Assembly: GCA_041651295.1 (NCBI GenBank)
Contig: JBAZJN010000001.1
Coordinates: 109,717 to 173,716 of the forward strand
Source: JBAZJN01 sp041651295
Lineage (GTDB): Bacteria; Patescibacteriota; UBA1384; XYA2-FULL-43-10; CAINNR01
DNA: 64,000 nt
Direction of reading: 5' to 3'
Shown here: one piece after another, positions 25,062-32,457 of the stretch
How positions within the stretch are numbered: position 1 is the first letter of the stretch
Layout of the letters: each line of letters begins with the position of its first letter
Notes under the pieces: generated by a model
Database searches by the model: none
The model's input: only the letters and a program-made list of their open reading frames with translations
Told to the model about the DNA's origin: nothing
Translations under genes and position numbers: made by a program

Positions 25062-25511
25062 ATGTTTTCACTAAATCGAGCAATGGTCATTGGCAACGCA
25101 ACAAAAGACCCCGAGATGCGGTACACTCCAAACGGACAACCGGTCACTTCATTCTCAGTCGCAACCAACAGACGCTGGACGAATAAAGAATCCGGCGAAA
25201 CTCAGGAACAAGTTGAATTTCATGAAATTGTTGTCTGGGGAAAAATGGCAGAAAATGTTAGCCAATTCGTCAAAAAAGGCGCACCGGTTTACGTTGAAGG
25301 CCGGTTGCAAACCAGGTCTTGGGAAGGTCAAGATGGCGCAAAGAGGCAAAAAACCGAAATTGTCGCCGAAAATGTTATCGCCCTCGGACGAAAGGGTGAG
25401 AGCACACCGCGAGCCGCCGCAAACGAAAATCCGGTAGAAAAAATTTCAGCCAAAAATGATTCAACCAAAGAAGATACGGAGGAGATCGACATTAACGAAA
25501 TTCCATTTTAA
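25062..25511 (+). CDS. ssb: Single-stranded DNA-binding protein
   Basis: OB-fold SSB. MFSLNRAMVIGNATKDPEMR and VEFHEIVVWGKMAE are conserved core elements, followed by a short linker and the acidic tip EEIDINEIPF used to recruit partner proteins. 149 aa. ATG at 25062 chosen because AAGGAG lies 6 nt upstream; codons further upstream lack one. Located between rpsF and rpsR as in many bacteria. Confidence 0.95.
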   Translation: MFSLNRAMVIGNATKDPEMRYTPNGQPVTSFSVATNRRWTNKESGETQEQVEFHEIVVWGKMAENVSQFVKKGAPVYVEGRLQTRSWEGQDGAKRQKTEIVAENVIALGRKGESTPRAAANENPVEKISAKNDSTKEDTEEIDINEIPF

Positions 25512-25605
25512 ATATAACTACTAATATACTAATCTCTCGAATATTCGAATAAGAAATTCCTGACCCATTAATATATTAGCTAAATTCGTAAATTAGTAGT
25601 AAAGG
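25512..25605. repeat. Family A-like palindrome between ssb and rpsR
   Basis: ACTACTAATATACTAATC at the left and TTCGTAAATTAGTAGT at the right form inverted ends. Confidence 0.6.
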
Positions 25606-25611
25606 ATTTAC

Positions 25612-25833
25612 ATGCAAGAAGGATTCCACAATCGAAAGAAGTGCTATTTCTGCAAAAATAAAGTTGTAGAAGTTGACTATAAAGACTCATCGACGCTGTC
25701 GCGCTATCTTAATCGTTGGTCAAAAATCGACCCAGCCAGTCGAACCGGAGTTTGCGCTAAGCACCAACGCCAGCTCTCGACCGCAATCAAAAGAGCAAGA
25801 CACCTTTCGTTGTTACCTTTTATTACCCGATAA
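25612..25833 (+). CDS. rpsR: 30S ribosomal protein S18
   Basis: Pairs with S6 on the 30S platform. CYFCKNKVVEVDYKD then SRTGVCAKHQRQLSTAIKRA then RHLSLLPF are S18 signatures. Three cysteines (CxxC and VCAKH) suggest a zinc-binding form. Its TAA overlaps the ATG of efp (TAATG). The gene after rpsR is usually rplI (L9); here it is efp, so L9 is absent from this locus, as reported for several CPR lineages. Confidence 0.95.
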   Translation: MQEGFHNRKKCYFCKNKVVEVDYKDSSTLSRYLNRWSKIDPASRTGVCAKHQRQLSTAIKRARHLSLLPFITR

Positions 25834-26393
25834 TGCTTTCTATCACAGATCTAAAAGTTGGGACAAAAGTTATTATTGATGGTGACCCATACACCGTTAC
25901 TTTTTCGCAACACTCGAAACAGGGACGTGGCGGGGCCGTAATGCGGACAAAACTGAAAAATCTTATCACCGGCGGAGTTATTGATAAAACTTTTCAGGGT
26001 TCTGACAAAATTGATGCAGCCGAATTATCCCATAAGTCGGCACAATATCTTTATGCCGACAATGAAAATGCGTTTTTTATGGACAACACCTCCTACGAGC
26101 AGTTTGAACTTCCTGCAGCATCAATCACAAACGAATTAAAATACCTGGCAGAAAACTCTCCGGTCGAAATTCAATATTTCAAAGATAAGCCGATCAGTAT
26201 TGATCTGCCGATTAAGATGACTTTTGAGGTCACGGATGCGCCTCCGGGAGTCAGAGGAAACAGTGCAGGCACGGTAACTAAGCTGGTGACAATTAATACC
26301 GGAGGGCAAGTTGCAGTTCCCTTGTTTATAAAAGCCGGTGACAAAATTGTCATTGATACACGTTCTAATTCTTACATCGAACGGGCAAATTAA
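25833..26393 (+). CDS. efp: Elongation factor P, arginine-type tip
   Basis: Relieves ribosome stalling at polyproline. Three beta-barrel domains in 186 aa, with the family C-terminus FIKAGDKIVIDTRSNSYIER. The domain I loop reads HSKQGRGGAV, placing Arg32 where E. coli has Lys34. Arg at this site is modified by EarP rhamnosylation in some bacteria, but no earP, epmA or ymfI is in the window. Translationally coupled to rpsR by a 1-nt overlap. Confidence 0.95.
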   Translation: MLSITDLKVGTKVIIDGDPYTVTFSQHSKQGRGGAVMRTKLKNLITGGVIDKTFQGSDKIDAAELSHKSAQYLYADNENAFFMDNTSYEQFELPAASITNELKYLAENSPVEIQYFKDKPISIDLPIKMTFEVTDAPPGVRGNSAGTVTKLVTINTGGQVAVPLFIKAGDKIVIDTRSNSYIERAN

Positions 26394-26397
26394 ATCA

Positions 26398-26527
26398 AAT
26401 TACTCTAATTTCTAATTCATTCTAATTGATCTAAACAATTTTAAAGCTCTTAATGTCTGACTTAACTAATTAGTCATTGGATATTTTTTAGGTTAATTAG
26501 GTCAATTTGAGAGTATTAGATATTTTT
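26398..26527. repeat. Family B intergenic repeat
   Basis: CTAATTTCTAATTCATTC then TGATCTAAACAATT, and after ~45 bp TTTTTTAGGTTAATTAGG then TCAATTTGAGAGTATTAG. The two halves are imperfect inverted copies (GATCTAAACAAT against the TTTAGGTTAAT type). Confidence 0.75.
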
Positions 26528-26536
26528 TGCTATAAT
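26507..26536 (+). promoter_or_regulatory. Extended -10 promoter formed on a family B repeat
   Basis: TTGAGA (26507-26512) belongs to the repeat end; TGC-TATAAT (26531-26536) follows after 18 nt. The ATG at 26543 is 6 nt downstream, implying a leaderless mRNA. Confidence 0.6.
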
Positions 26537-26542
26537 ATGATT

Positions 26543-27055
26543 ATGCTAATTGAGTTTTCAAAACTCGATAATTTGCCGGTTTTTGAACTCGAAACTCAGA
26601 CTCGGGTTGGCCAATTCGCTGATTTTTTCATTGATGAAGACGAATATATAGTGGAAGCAGCGATTGTTTCAGCCGGAGGACTAATTAAAAAACAAAAGTT
26701 TGTTTCAGCCAAAGAAATATCAGAATTATCAAAAGAAGCTTTGATTGTTGACCAGGCTGATAGTCTTGTTGAACCAAAAGAGATGGTCAGATTTCAGAAG
26801 AAACTAAAGAAAAGGGCAAAAATAATCGGTGAAAAAGTTTATACAAAAAAGGGAGAATATCTGGGTAATGTATACGACTACGTCCTGGAAAATACGACTC
26901 TGAGCATCGTAAGAATTTATTTAAAAAAAATGTTTGACCAAAGAATTATTCATTCTTCGGCAATAGTTAAAATTGAACAACATAAAATTACCGTTAAAGA
27001 TAACTTTGAGATGGTAAAGCCGGAAGTTTTGCCGGCTCATGCCAAGTTAGCTTAA
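26543..27055 (+). CDS. PRC-barrel domain protein
   Basis: 170 aa with two PRC-barrel-like domains: about 3-75 (FSKLDNLPVFELETQTRVG, DFFIDEDEYIVEAAIVSAGG) and about 92-160 (IIGEKVYTKKGEYLGNVYDY). PRC barrels act in RNA maturation (RimM) and photosynthetic or sporulation proteins; a specific role cannot be given. ATG 26543 is chosen because it lies 6 nt after a perfect TATAAT, while the ATG at 26537 would almost abut the -10. Confidence 0.7.
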   Translation: MLIEFSKLDNLPVFELETQTRVGQFADFFIDEDEYIVEAAIVSAGGLIKKQKFVSAKEISELSKEALIVDQADSLVEPKEMVRFQKKLKKRAKIIGEKVYTKKGEYLGNVYDYVLENTTLSIVRIYLKKMFDQRIIHSSAIVKIEQHKITVKDNFEMVKPEVLPAHAKLA

Positions 27056-27059
27056 TGTT

Positions 27060-27150
27060 TTCGTCATTGCGAGAAGCGATAGAGACGAAGCCTTCGAAGT
27101 GGCCCTGTGGGCAATCTGGATTGCCGCGCCCGACGGGCTCGCAATGACAA
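27060..27150. repeat. GTCATTGCGAG-type dispersed repeat, family E
   Basis: CGTCATTGCGAGAAGCG pairs loosely with the closing CGGGCTCGCAATGACAAT; an inner ATCTGGATTGCC segment lies between. Other copies lie near 1247, 28285, 50505 and 55857. Confidence 0.7.
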
Positions 27151-27159
27151 TGCACTCAA

Positions 27160-27190
27160 AAAAAGCGGCGATGACCCATAGGTCTCGCCG
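27160..27190 (-). terminator. Terminator of the 93-aa gene
   Basis: Minus strand CGGCGAGACC-TAT-GGGTCATCGCCG stem followed by T7. Confidence 0.8.
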
Positions 27191-27214
27191 TACTCTCCCC
27201 CTATGACTTGGTCG

Positions 27215-27496
27215 TTACTTGACCAGGCTGTTGTTGTTCACGTCAGTGACCTCGCTGAACTGGCCGGCCAGCAAACCGAATGAGCTCTCGGACTGGCCCT
27301 CCCTCAGAGTTGCGAAGCCGATCAGACCACGAGGTTGACCGTCATCCGACTTGCGCCGGAAAATCCGACCATTCTCGACTACGATCTTTCCGTCCTTCAC
27401 CTTGATGCCTTCCGGTAGCTTCGGAGTCGCGCCAGAAGCCAGCTTGATGACATACGAACCATGGTGGTAGATGTCATATTCCATCTTCCTGGACAT
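27215..27496 (-). CDS. Unknown GC-rich cassette gene, 93 aa
   Basis: MSRKMEYDIYHHGSYVIKLA start; a beta-rich small protein containing GIKVKDGKIVVENGRIFRRK and ending SEVTDVNNNSLVK. No family recognised. The ATG at 27496 follows GGGAGG by about 10 nt. It has its own promoter (27532-27560) and terminator. The upstream gene at 27574 is a separate unit of the same type and strand. Confidence 0.6.
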   Translation of the reverse strand: MSRKMEYDIYHHGSYVIKLASGATPKLPEGIKVKDGKIVVENGRIFRRKSDDGQPRGLIGFATLREGQSESSFGLLAGQFSEVTDVNNNSLVK

Positions 27497-27531
27497 GTTT
27501 CTCTGCCTCCCTCGATTAGTGCTCCAAAACA

Positions 27532-27560
27532 TATATATCACAAAAAAACTCGGATAACAA
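27532..27560 (-). promoter_or_regulatory. Promoter of the 93-aa gene
   Basis: Minus strand TTGTTA, 17-nt spacer, TATATA. The -35 overlaps the T-run of the upstream cassette's terminator. Confidence 0.6.
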
Positions 27561-27581
27561 AAAAACGGAGCGACTAGGCTC
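27546..27581 (-). terminator. Terminator of the 203-aa gene
   Basis: Minus strand CGGAGC-CTAGT-CGCTCCG stem followed by T-run. Confidence 0.75.
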
Positions 27582-28185
27582 CGCCGGACTCGCCGGATTC
27601 ATAGAATACTTCCCCTTCGCGATACCCCCAGTTATGCAGTTCAAGGCGCAGCAGGTCAGACTTCTGGATCATGACAGCGCAGTTCATGCCCTTGTAGCTG
27701 CGTCTGACAGACCGCAGCAAGATCAGGCCGTGGTATGGCCAGATCGCGCCGTCTTCGACCGTCAACACGTTGTCGGAGATGTCGACGCACGGCGGAATGT
27801 TCATGAAGTTCGTACCGGGGCGGAAGTGGGCCCTGTAACCACCAATGAAGCTCTCGGGCTGGTTTGACCATCCATATTCCGCATACTCCCGAACCGCCTG
27901 GCCTCGATAGACATGATTGACCCAGACTGGGCTGCCGTCAAACTCGCTGACGGTCGCGACGCGCCGGATGTCGATGCCGCCAAACATGTACGGCTGGAAC
28001 AGCATGATGTCAGCGCAGTCGTAGTGATACAACAAACAGTTCGGAAGCTCAACCTCAGTGTCGGAGATCCAGCGACCGTTTTTGACATTCGGACGAGGGA
28101 TCCCGTCAATGATCTGTAGCCGGAAGTTGCCTTCCTTGGTAAAAGTCAGACCGGGGTTGCGGAAGAACTCTTCTGTGGCTTCCAT
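27574..28185 (-). CDS. Unknown GC-rich cassette gene, 203 aa
   Basis: Soluble, aromatic-rich protein (LLYHYDCADIMLFQPYMFGG, NHVYRGQAVREYAEYGW, GGYRAHFRPGTNFMNIPP). No recognised domain and no membrane segment. ATG at 28185 follows GGAGG by 6 nt; promoter TTGACG-17-TAATCT lies at 28215-28243. Strong GC contrast to groEL next door. Its gene-promoter-terminator unit directly precedes that of the 93-aa gene. Confidence 0.6.
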   Translation of the reverse strand: MEATEEFFRNPGLTFTKEGNFRLQIIDGIPRPNVKNGRWISDTEVELPNCLLYHYDCADIMLFQPYMFGGIDIRRVATVSEFDGSPVWVNHVYRGQAVREYAEYGWSNQPESFIGGYRAHFRPGTNFMNIPPCVDISDNVLTVEDGAIWPYHGLILLRSVRRSYKGMNCAVMIQKSDLLRLELHNWGYREGEVFYESGESGGA

Positions 28186-28214
28186 GCAATGCCTCCGTAG
28201 ATTCGACGCTCTTG

Positions 28215-28243
28215 AGATTATCACGTTTTTGGACTTTCGTCAA
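28215..28243 (-). promoter_or_regulatory. Promoter of the 203-aa gene
   Basis: Minus strand TTGACG (28238-28243), 17-nt spacer, TAATCT (28215-28220). Confidence 0.65.
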
Positions 28244-28245
28244 TC

Positions 28246-28280
28246 AAAAAATCCCCTTTGATTTCTCGCTGGGGATTTTT
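28246..28280. terminator. Inverted-repeat terminator
   Basis: AAAAAATCCCC and GGGGATTTTTT arms; bidirectional in form. A family-E repeat follows at 28285-28360, then the groEL stop. Confidence 0.7.
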
Positions 28281-28367
28281 TGTATTGTCATTGTGAGCCA
28301 TTGCTATGCAAGGCATGGCTAGATTGCTTCGTCACTTCGCTCCTCGCAATGACGAAACGAGAAGAAA

Positions 28368-30002
28368 TTACATCATTCCCATACCGCCCATTCCTGGGTC
28401 CATTGCCGGGGTGCCAGGATGTTCATGTTTCTCTGGTTTTTCGGCCACGGCTGCTTCCATGGTCAAAAACATGGCGGCAACCGAAGCGGCATTTTGCAAC
28501 GCGGATCTGGTAACTTTGGCCGGATCGATAATGCCGAATTTCATCATATCGCCATATTCTCCGGTCGCAGCATTGTAGCCTTCGCCCGGTTCCATATTGC
28601 GGACCTTATCAATGACCACTCCGCCGTTAACACCGGCGTTCTGGGCAATCATTCTCATAGGTTCTTCAAGGGCGCGTTTGACAATTTCGATTCCAATTGC
28701 CTCATCACCCTCCAGATTTAGCGCCAGGAGTGCCGGAATTGCGTCAACCAGCGCCGCTCCGCCACCGGCAACAATTCCTTCCTCAACTGCAGCTTTTGTT
28801 GCCTCAACTGCGTCCTCTACCCGATGCTTCTTTTCTTTAAGTTCAACTTCTGTCGCAGCACCAACTTTGATCACCCCGACACCGCCGCCAAGTTTTGCCA
28901 ATCTTTCACCAAGCTTTTCCTTATCATAATCGGATTTTGTTGCTTCAATCTGCTTTCTAATTGCTTCAATGCGGGATTTGATTTTTGCAGCTTCTCCCTT
29001 GCCATCAACAACGGTGGTTTTGTCTTTATCGGCCACAACTTTTCTGGCGCTCCCTAGCATTTCAATCGCTTTCTCATCAATTTTTGCACCGGTCTGTTCG
29101 GAAATGACCTGTCCACCGGTTAGAATTGCGATATCTTCAAGCATCTCCTTTTTTCGATCACCAAAACCCGGAGCTTTGATGGCTAGAACGCTGAAAGAGC
29201 CTCGAAGTTTGTTGAGAACTAAGGTTGTCAGAGCCTCGCCATCAACATCATCTGCAATAATGACTAATTCTTTTGACCCGGACTGTGCCAGTGATTCCAA
29301 AAGTGGAAGGATATCCTGAATTGAAGAAATTTTCCGGTCGGTCAAAAGAATTTTTGGATTTTCGTACACCGCTTCCATTCGGGCTGTATCGGTAATCATG
29401 TAAGGCGAAATGTAGCCGGAATCAAACTGCATACCTTCAACAACCTCTTTTTCAAAACCAAAGGTATTTGATTCTTCAACAGTAATCACACCGTCTTTGC
29501 CAATTTCGTCCATAACTTCAGCGATGAGGTTGCCGACTTCGGTATCGGCGGCAGAAATCGAAGCTACTTGAGCAATCTCACCCCGACCAGCTACTTCTTT
29601 TGAGTTCTTTTTAATGGCAGCAACAACGGCCTCAGTCGCTTTTTCGATTCCGGTTCGGATTGCCATCGGATTTGCGCCGGCAGCAACATTTTTCAACCCG
29701 GAATTAATCATTGTTTGAGCCAGAATTGTGGCAGTGGTCGTGCCATCGCCGGCAACATCGTTGGTTTTTTGTGCCACTTCCTTAATTAGCTGCGCCCCCA
29801 TATCTTCAAACTTATCCTCGAGTTCAATCTCTTTGGCGATAGTTACGCCGTCATTTGTGATCGTTGGTGCACCATAGCCTTTATCCAGTACAACATTTCG
29901 ACCCTTCGGGCCGACAGTAACTTTCACCGTATCAGCTAACTTATTTACCCCTGTTTGCAAACTTTTTCTTGCCTCTTCGGAATATTTGATTAATTTTGCC
30001 AT
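28368..30002 (-). CDS. groEL: 60 kDa chaperonin GroEL
   Basis: ATP-driven folding chamber. Full length (544 aa): KLIKYSEEARKSLQTGVNKL start, GPKGRNVVLDKGYG, the catalytic NDGVTIAKEIELED and VAGDGTTTATILAQ, and the flexible GMGGMGMM tail. ATG at 30002 chosen because GGAG lies 9 nt upstream. It follows groES with a ~125-bp gap containing a family-B repeat, so the groESL operon has been spread apart by a repeat. Confidence 0.97.
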   Translation of the reverse strand: MAKLIKYSEEARKSLQTGVNKLADTVKVTVGPKGRNVVLDKGYGAPTITNDGVTIAKEIELEDKFEDMGAQLIKEVAQKTNDVAGDGTTTATILAQTMINSGLKNVAAGANPMAIRTGIEKATEAVVAAIKKNSKEVAGRGEIAQVASISAADTEVGNLIAEVMDEIGKDGVITVEESNTFGFEKEVVEGMQFDSGYISPYMITDTARMEAVYENPKILLTDRKISSIQDILPLLESLAQSGSKELVIIADDVDGEALTTLVLNKLRGSFSVLAIKAPGFGDRKKEMLEDIAILTGGQVISEQTGAKIDEKAIEMLGSARKVVADKDKTTVVDGKGEAAKIKSRIEAIRKQIEATKSDYDKEKLGERLAKLGGGVGVIKVGAATEVELKEKKHRVEDAVEATKAAVEEGIVAGGGAALVDAIPALLALNLEGDEAIGIEIVKRALEEPMRMIAQNAGVNGGVVIDKVRNMEPGEGYNAATGEYGDMMKFGIIDPAKVTRSALQNAASVAAMFLTMEAAVAEKPEKHEHPGTPAMDPGMGGMGMM

Positions 30003-30012
30003 AAGTATCTCC

Positions 30013-30117
30013 AAATTTCTAATTACTAATTTAATCTAATTGCTCTAAAAAATATCTAATGTCTAATTTCTAAATTGCTTAGGTTAATCAGGTCAATTTG
30101 AGAGTGTTAGACATTCT
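30013..30117. repeat. Family B repeat between groES and groEL
   Basis: CTAATTACTAATTTAATC then TCTAATTTCTAAATTGC then AGGTCAATTTGAGAGTG matching other copies. Confidence 0.7.
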
Positions 30118-30127
30118 GGAATTTTGC

Positions 30128-30403
30128 TCACAAAATTCCCAGTATTTCCTCTTCTTTGACCACTTTATAATCTTTACCGTCAATTTTTACTTCCTCGCCG
30201 GCATATTTGCCATATAGAACTTTGTCGCCGACTTTAACTGAAAATTTATAATCTTTACCTTCAACCAAACCTGATCCGACGGAAACAACTTTTCCCTCAC
30301 TTCGCTCCTCTTTGGCGCTATCCGGTAAAATTATTCCGGCTTTTGTTACTTCTTGCGCTTCTAAAGGTTCAATTAGCACTCGATTCCCCAGGGGTTTGAA
30401 CAT
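30128..30403 (-). CDS. groES: 10 kDa co-chaperonin GroES
   Basis: Lid of the GroEL chamber. MFKPLGNRVLIEPLEAQEVT, the mobile loop TKAGIILPDSAKEE and the GDKVLYGKYAG motif are present; 91 aa, normal. ATG at 30403 follows AAAGGAGTG closely, which decides against the longer frame. The promoter at 30539-30568 contains a palindrome that could be an operator; no CIRCE element is found. Confidence 0.95.
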   Translation of the reverse strand: MFKPLGNRVLIEPLEAQEVTKAGIILPDSAKEERSEGKVVSVGSGLVEGKDYKFSVKVGDKVLYGKYAGEEVKIDGKDYKVVKEEEILGIL

Positions 30404-30538
30404 GACACTCCTTTCAATCGCAATTTCCAAACTCCAATTTCCAAATCACAAACATGTTTTTTAATTTAACTATTTGAGATTTGTTTGAAATTTGCTTCTT
30501 GTGATTTGTGATTTGTTTTATATGTTTCTGCAAAAATT

Positions 30539-30568
30539 ATTGTAAAGCAAACTTTACATCTATGTCAA
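30539..30568 (-). promoter_or_regulatory. groESL promoter with internal palindrome
   Basis: Minus strand TTGACA (30563-30568), 18-nt spacer, TACAAT (30539-30544). Positions 30542-30557 form GTAAAG-CAAA-CTTTAC, a 6-bp-arm inverted repeat overlapping the -10. Confidence 0.6.
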
Positions 30569-30691
30569 CCCCACACCTTTGTCATTCCGAACTTGTTTCG
30601 GAATCTGACGAGATCCTGAAATGAATTCAGGATGACATAAAAAATGAGGAATTCCTCCTCGCTTCTGATCCAATCGTATCTAATTTTTTCC

Positions 30692-30722
30692 AAAAAAACA
30701 AGGGCTCGCCTACTGGCTTGCC
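30692..30722 (-). terminator. Terminator of the 162-aa gene
   Basis: Minus strand GGGCAAGCC-AGTA-GGCGAGCCC stem, then TTGTTTTTTT. Confidence 0.75.
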
Positions 30723-30750
30723 CTCTTGGACCCTGTTGGGAGGTGACCGA

Positions 30751-31239
30751 TTAGGTCACCATTGATCGCGGGCTCGTTACGAAGTCGTACGCTCGACGCC
30801 GGGTGTCATCAGGCAGAGACATGTAGTTACCCAGTTCACAGATCAGCCCGGGATCTCTTAAGCTGCAACTGAATTGTCGGGCCAGATCGATAGTCCCTTC
30901 CGGACCATCAATCGATGGAGTAATGTATTCCACGCAGTCAGGATGTTTGAACCAAACCCTATGCGTCCCGTAGATCATCCAGTTCCGCAGCTCCATGCTA
31001 GCGCCCGGATATACCAGCTTCCCATTGCGACCGTTGAGCGGCCAACCGTAGATGCCGACACCGAGACGAGTGGCAGCTATCACCATCATATCATGCAGCA
31101 GGTCATCGGTCAGGTTCAACTCGCGGGAAAGATCGCGAACCTCACGCTCGGTTCGGCATTCGGGGTGATTCACGAACTGCTGCAGCACAAACGCGATGAC
31201 ATCTAGCGCCAGAAAAGCAGACTTGATTTGCCCACTCAT
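30751..31239 (-). CDS. Unknown GC-rich cassette gene, 162 aa
   Basis: MSGQIKSAFLALDVIAFVLQ start, a helical N-terminal half (REVRDLSRELNLTDDLLHDM), then IYGWPLNGRNGKLVYPGASM and TPSIDGPEGTIDLARQF. Soluble; no family recognised. ATG at 31239 follows GAGGTGAAAGCT. Promoter TTGACT-17-TATTTT at 31268-31296. GC-rich, self-contained unit. Confidence 0.6.
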   Translation of the reverse strand: MSGQIKSAFLALDVIAFVLQQFVNHPECRTEREVRDLSRELNLTDDLLHDMMVIAATRLGVGIYGWPLNGRNGKLVYPGASMELRNWMIYGTHRVWFKHPDCVEYITPSIDGPEGTIDLARQFSCSLRDPGLICELGNYMSLPDDTRRRAYDFVTSPRSMVT

Positions 31240-31267
31240 AGCTTTCACCTCACGGGTTTCTGCTTCC

Positions 31268-31296
31268 AAAATATCTAATTGATAAAATTTAGTCAA
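31268..31296 (-). promoter_or_regulatory. Promoter of the 162-aa gene
   Basis: Minus strand TTGACT (31291-31296), 17-nt spacer, TATTTT (31268-31273). The -35 abuts the T-run of the putative small RNA upstream. Confidence 0.6.
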
Positions 31297-31298
31297 TC

Positions 31299-31351
31299 AA
31301 AAATCCCCCTGTCTTTACAAATGGCAGCGCGGAAGGGGGGACCGTGCTGCC
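31299..31351 (-). ncRNA. Candidate ~50-nt small RNA
   Basis: Promoter TTGACA-17-TAAATT at 31358-31386. The transcript would begin near ATGGCAGCACGG and fold ATGGCAGC with GCTGCCAT, or alternatively CCCCCC with GGGGG followed by TTTTT. A 12-codon leaderless ORF (MAARSPLPRCHL) is also possible. Confidence 0.35.
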
Positions 31352-31475
31352 ATCTTTAATTTACTAAACCAGAGTGCTTTTGTCAAACTGAGCAATAAAA
31401 ACAAATGGTAAATTTAACAATTTATTAATTGGATATTTTTTAGAAATTAGTAATTAGGTTAATTAGAAATTGATT

Positions 31476-32132
31476 TTACTTGAACTCTCTTCCCCACAAC
31501 CGTAAGTCATTATCGGAAATGTAGATTCCCGTGGCCGTCGGAAGTTTATCCAAACCTTTGTTGATTTTTTTCTTTTGCCAATCCGCAAACTTTTTTTCAC
31601 ATAGGTCTCCGAAGCCGCCGGAAAATACCAGCTCCCAAAACATCCTACCTATTGAATAGATAATCAAACGATCGAGGGGAAAATCGCGTCTCATAATTTC
31701 AAATTGATGGAGATTCCTAACCTCCGGATTGAATTTGCGCATCCAAAAATTTTGGCGAAGTAATCGCTCATGTTCCCCGCCCCGATCCCAGATTTTGATT
31801 GCATAGCGGTTGGCTAACGCATTCGGCCGGTCCTGCGGAAAAATGTTTAGGCTATCGGAGGTTAAATAATAGTTTAAGCAAAATTGACCGGCAGCAATTT
31901 CTGCAAATGGTTTTCTTCGATGGCCGGTGAAGTTGGTAATTAAAGTTGTGAAAAGGCGGGCAGTATAGAGTCGTTTTGGCGTAGTGATAATTAAAAGATC
32001 AATATCACTTTTTTTGCCAGCGCCACCAAAGCTCATTGAGCCATTAACAATAACCGCCCGAACAAACGGCGCAAGCTGTAGAATGTAACCCAGTCCGCGC
32101 AACCGCCTAATTCTTTTTTCGAAATAGTTCAT
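31476..32132 (-). CDS. Nucleotidyltransferase-domain protein
   Basis: 218 aa. The Pol-beta-type signature VNGSMSFGGAGKKSDIDLLI (GS, then DxD) lies at about 30-48. The C-terminal two-thirds (FAEIAAGQFCLNYYLTSDSL, RRDFPLDRLIIYSIGRMFWE) is unassigned. Substrate unknown. ATG at 32132 lies 7 nt after an extended -10 (TGC-TAGAGT), so the mRNA may be leaderless. AT-leaning, native-type gene preceded downstream by a partial family-B repeat (31405-31470). Confidence 0.7.
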   Translation of the reverse strand: MNYFEKRIRRLRGLGYILQLAPFVRAVIVNGSMSFGGAGKKSDIDLLIITTPKRLYTARLFTTLITNFTGHRRKPFAEIAAGQFCLNYYLTSDSLNIFPQDRPNALANRYAIKIWDRGGEHERLLRQNFWMRKFNPEVRNLHQFEIMRRDFPLDRLIIYSIGRMFWELVFSGGFGDLCEKKFADWQKKKINKGLDKLPTATGIYISDNDLRLWGREFK

Positions 32133-32153
32133 TGCCAAAACTCTAGCACAGAA

Positions 32154-32182
32154 TTGCAAATTTTTTAAATTTCTGTTATTAT
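32154..32182 (+). promoter_or_regulatory. Promoter of the 48-aa gene
   Basis: TTGCAA (32154-32159), 17-nt spacer, TATTAT (32177-32182). Confidence 0.6.
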
Positions 32183-32218
32183 TCTGTTCATCATATTCCG
32201 ATTCTGAGGAGGCTCGAT

Positions 32219-32365
32219 GTGGGTTTGAATCTTACAGTTTTAGATGGACAAAGGCGTTCTGATCACCGTTTCGCCTCCCGATTCCTGTTCTGGAGCATCA
32301 TCGTCGTTATCACTATAGTCTGCTTCGTTATACTGCACTACGCAGGGGGAGATCCGTCCGGGTGA
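32219..32365 (+). CDS. 48-aa single-helix membrane protein
   Basis: GTG start 6 nt after AGGAGG; polar N-terminus (GLNLTVLDGQRRSDHRFASR), then one helix (FLFWSIIVVITIVCFVIL) and HYAGGDPSG. The ATG at 32217 gives only four codons. Followed at once by a terminator whose T-run leads into the next promoter. Unknown; cassette-like. Confidence 0.5.
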   Translation: MGLNLTVLDGQRRSDHRFASRFLFWSIIVVITIVCFVILHYAGGDPSG

Positions 32366-32384
32366 ACACTTCACCCGTTTTTTA
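32359..32384 (+). terminator. Rho-independent terminator fused to next promoter
   Basis: CGGGTGA-ACACT-TCACCCG stem and T-run; TTGACA of the next cassette begins 1-2 nt later at 32385. Confidence 0.8.
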
Positions 32385-32413
32385 TTGACAAATTTAGATT
32401 TATGTGATATTAT
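32385..32413 (+). promoter_or_regulatory. Promoter of the 207-aa gene
   Basis: TTGACA (32385-32390), 17-nt spacer, TATTAT (32408-32413): near consensus. Confidence 0.8.
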
Positions 32414-32457
32414 CTTAGAATTTCCGCCGCGGATATCCTACGCCAAGAGGTGCTGTG

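Noticed and set aside
30404..30568. CIRCE heat-shock element ahead of groES
   Set aside because: No TTAGCACTC/GAGTGCTAA pair is present; only a shorter unrelated palindrome is found.
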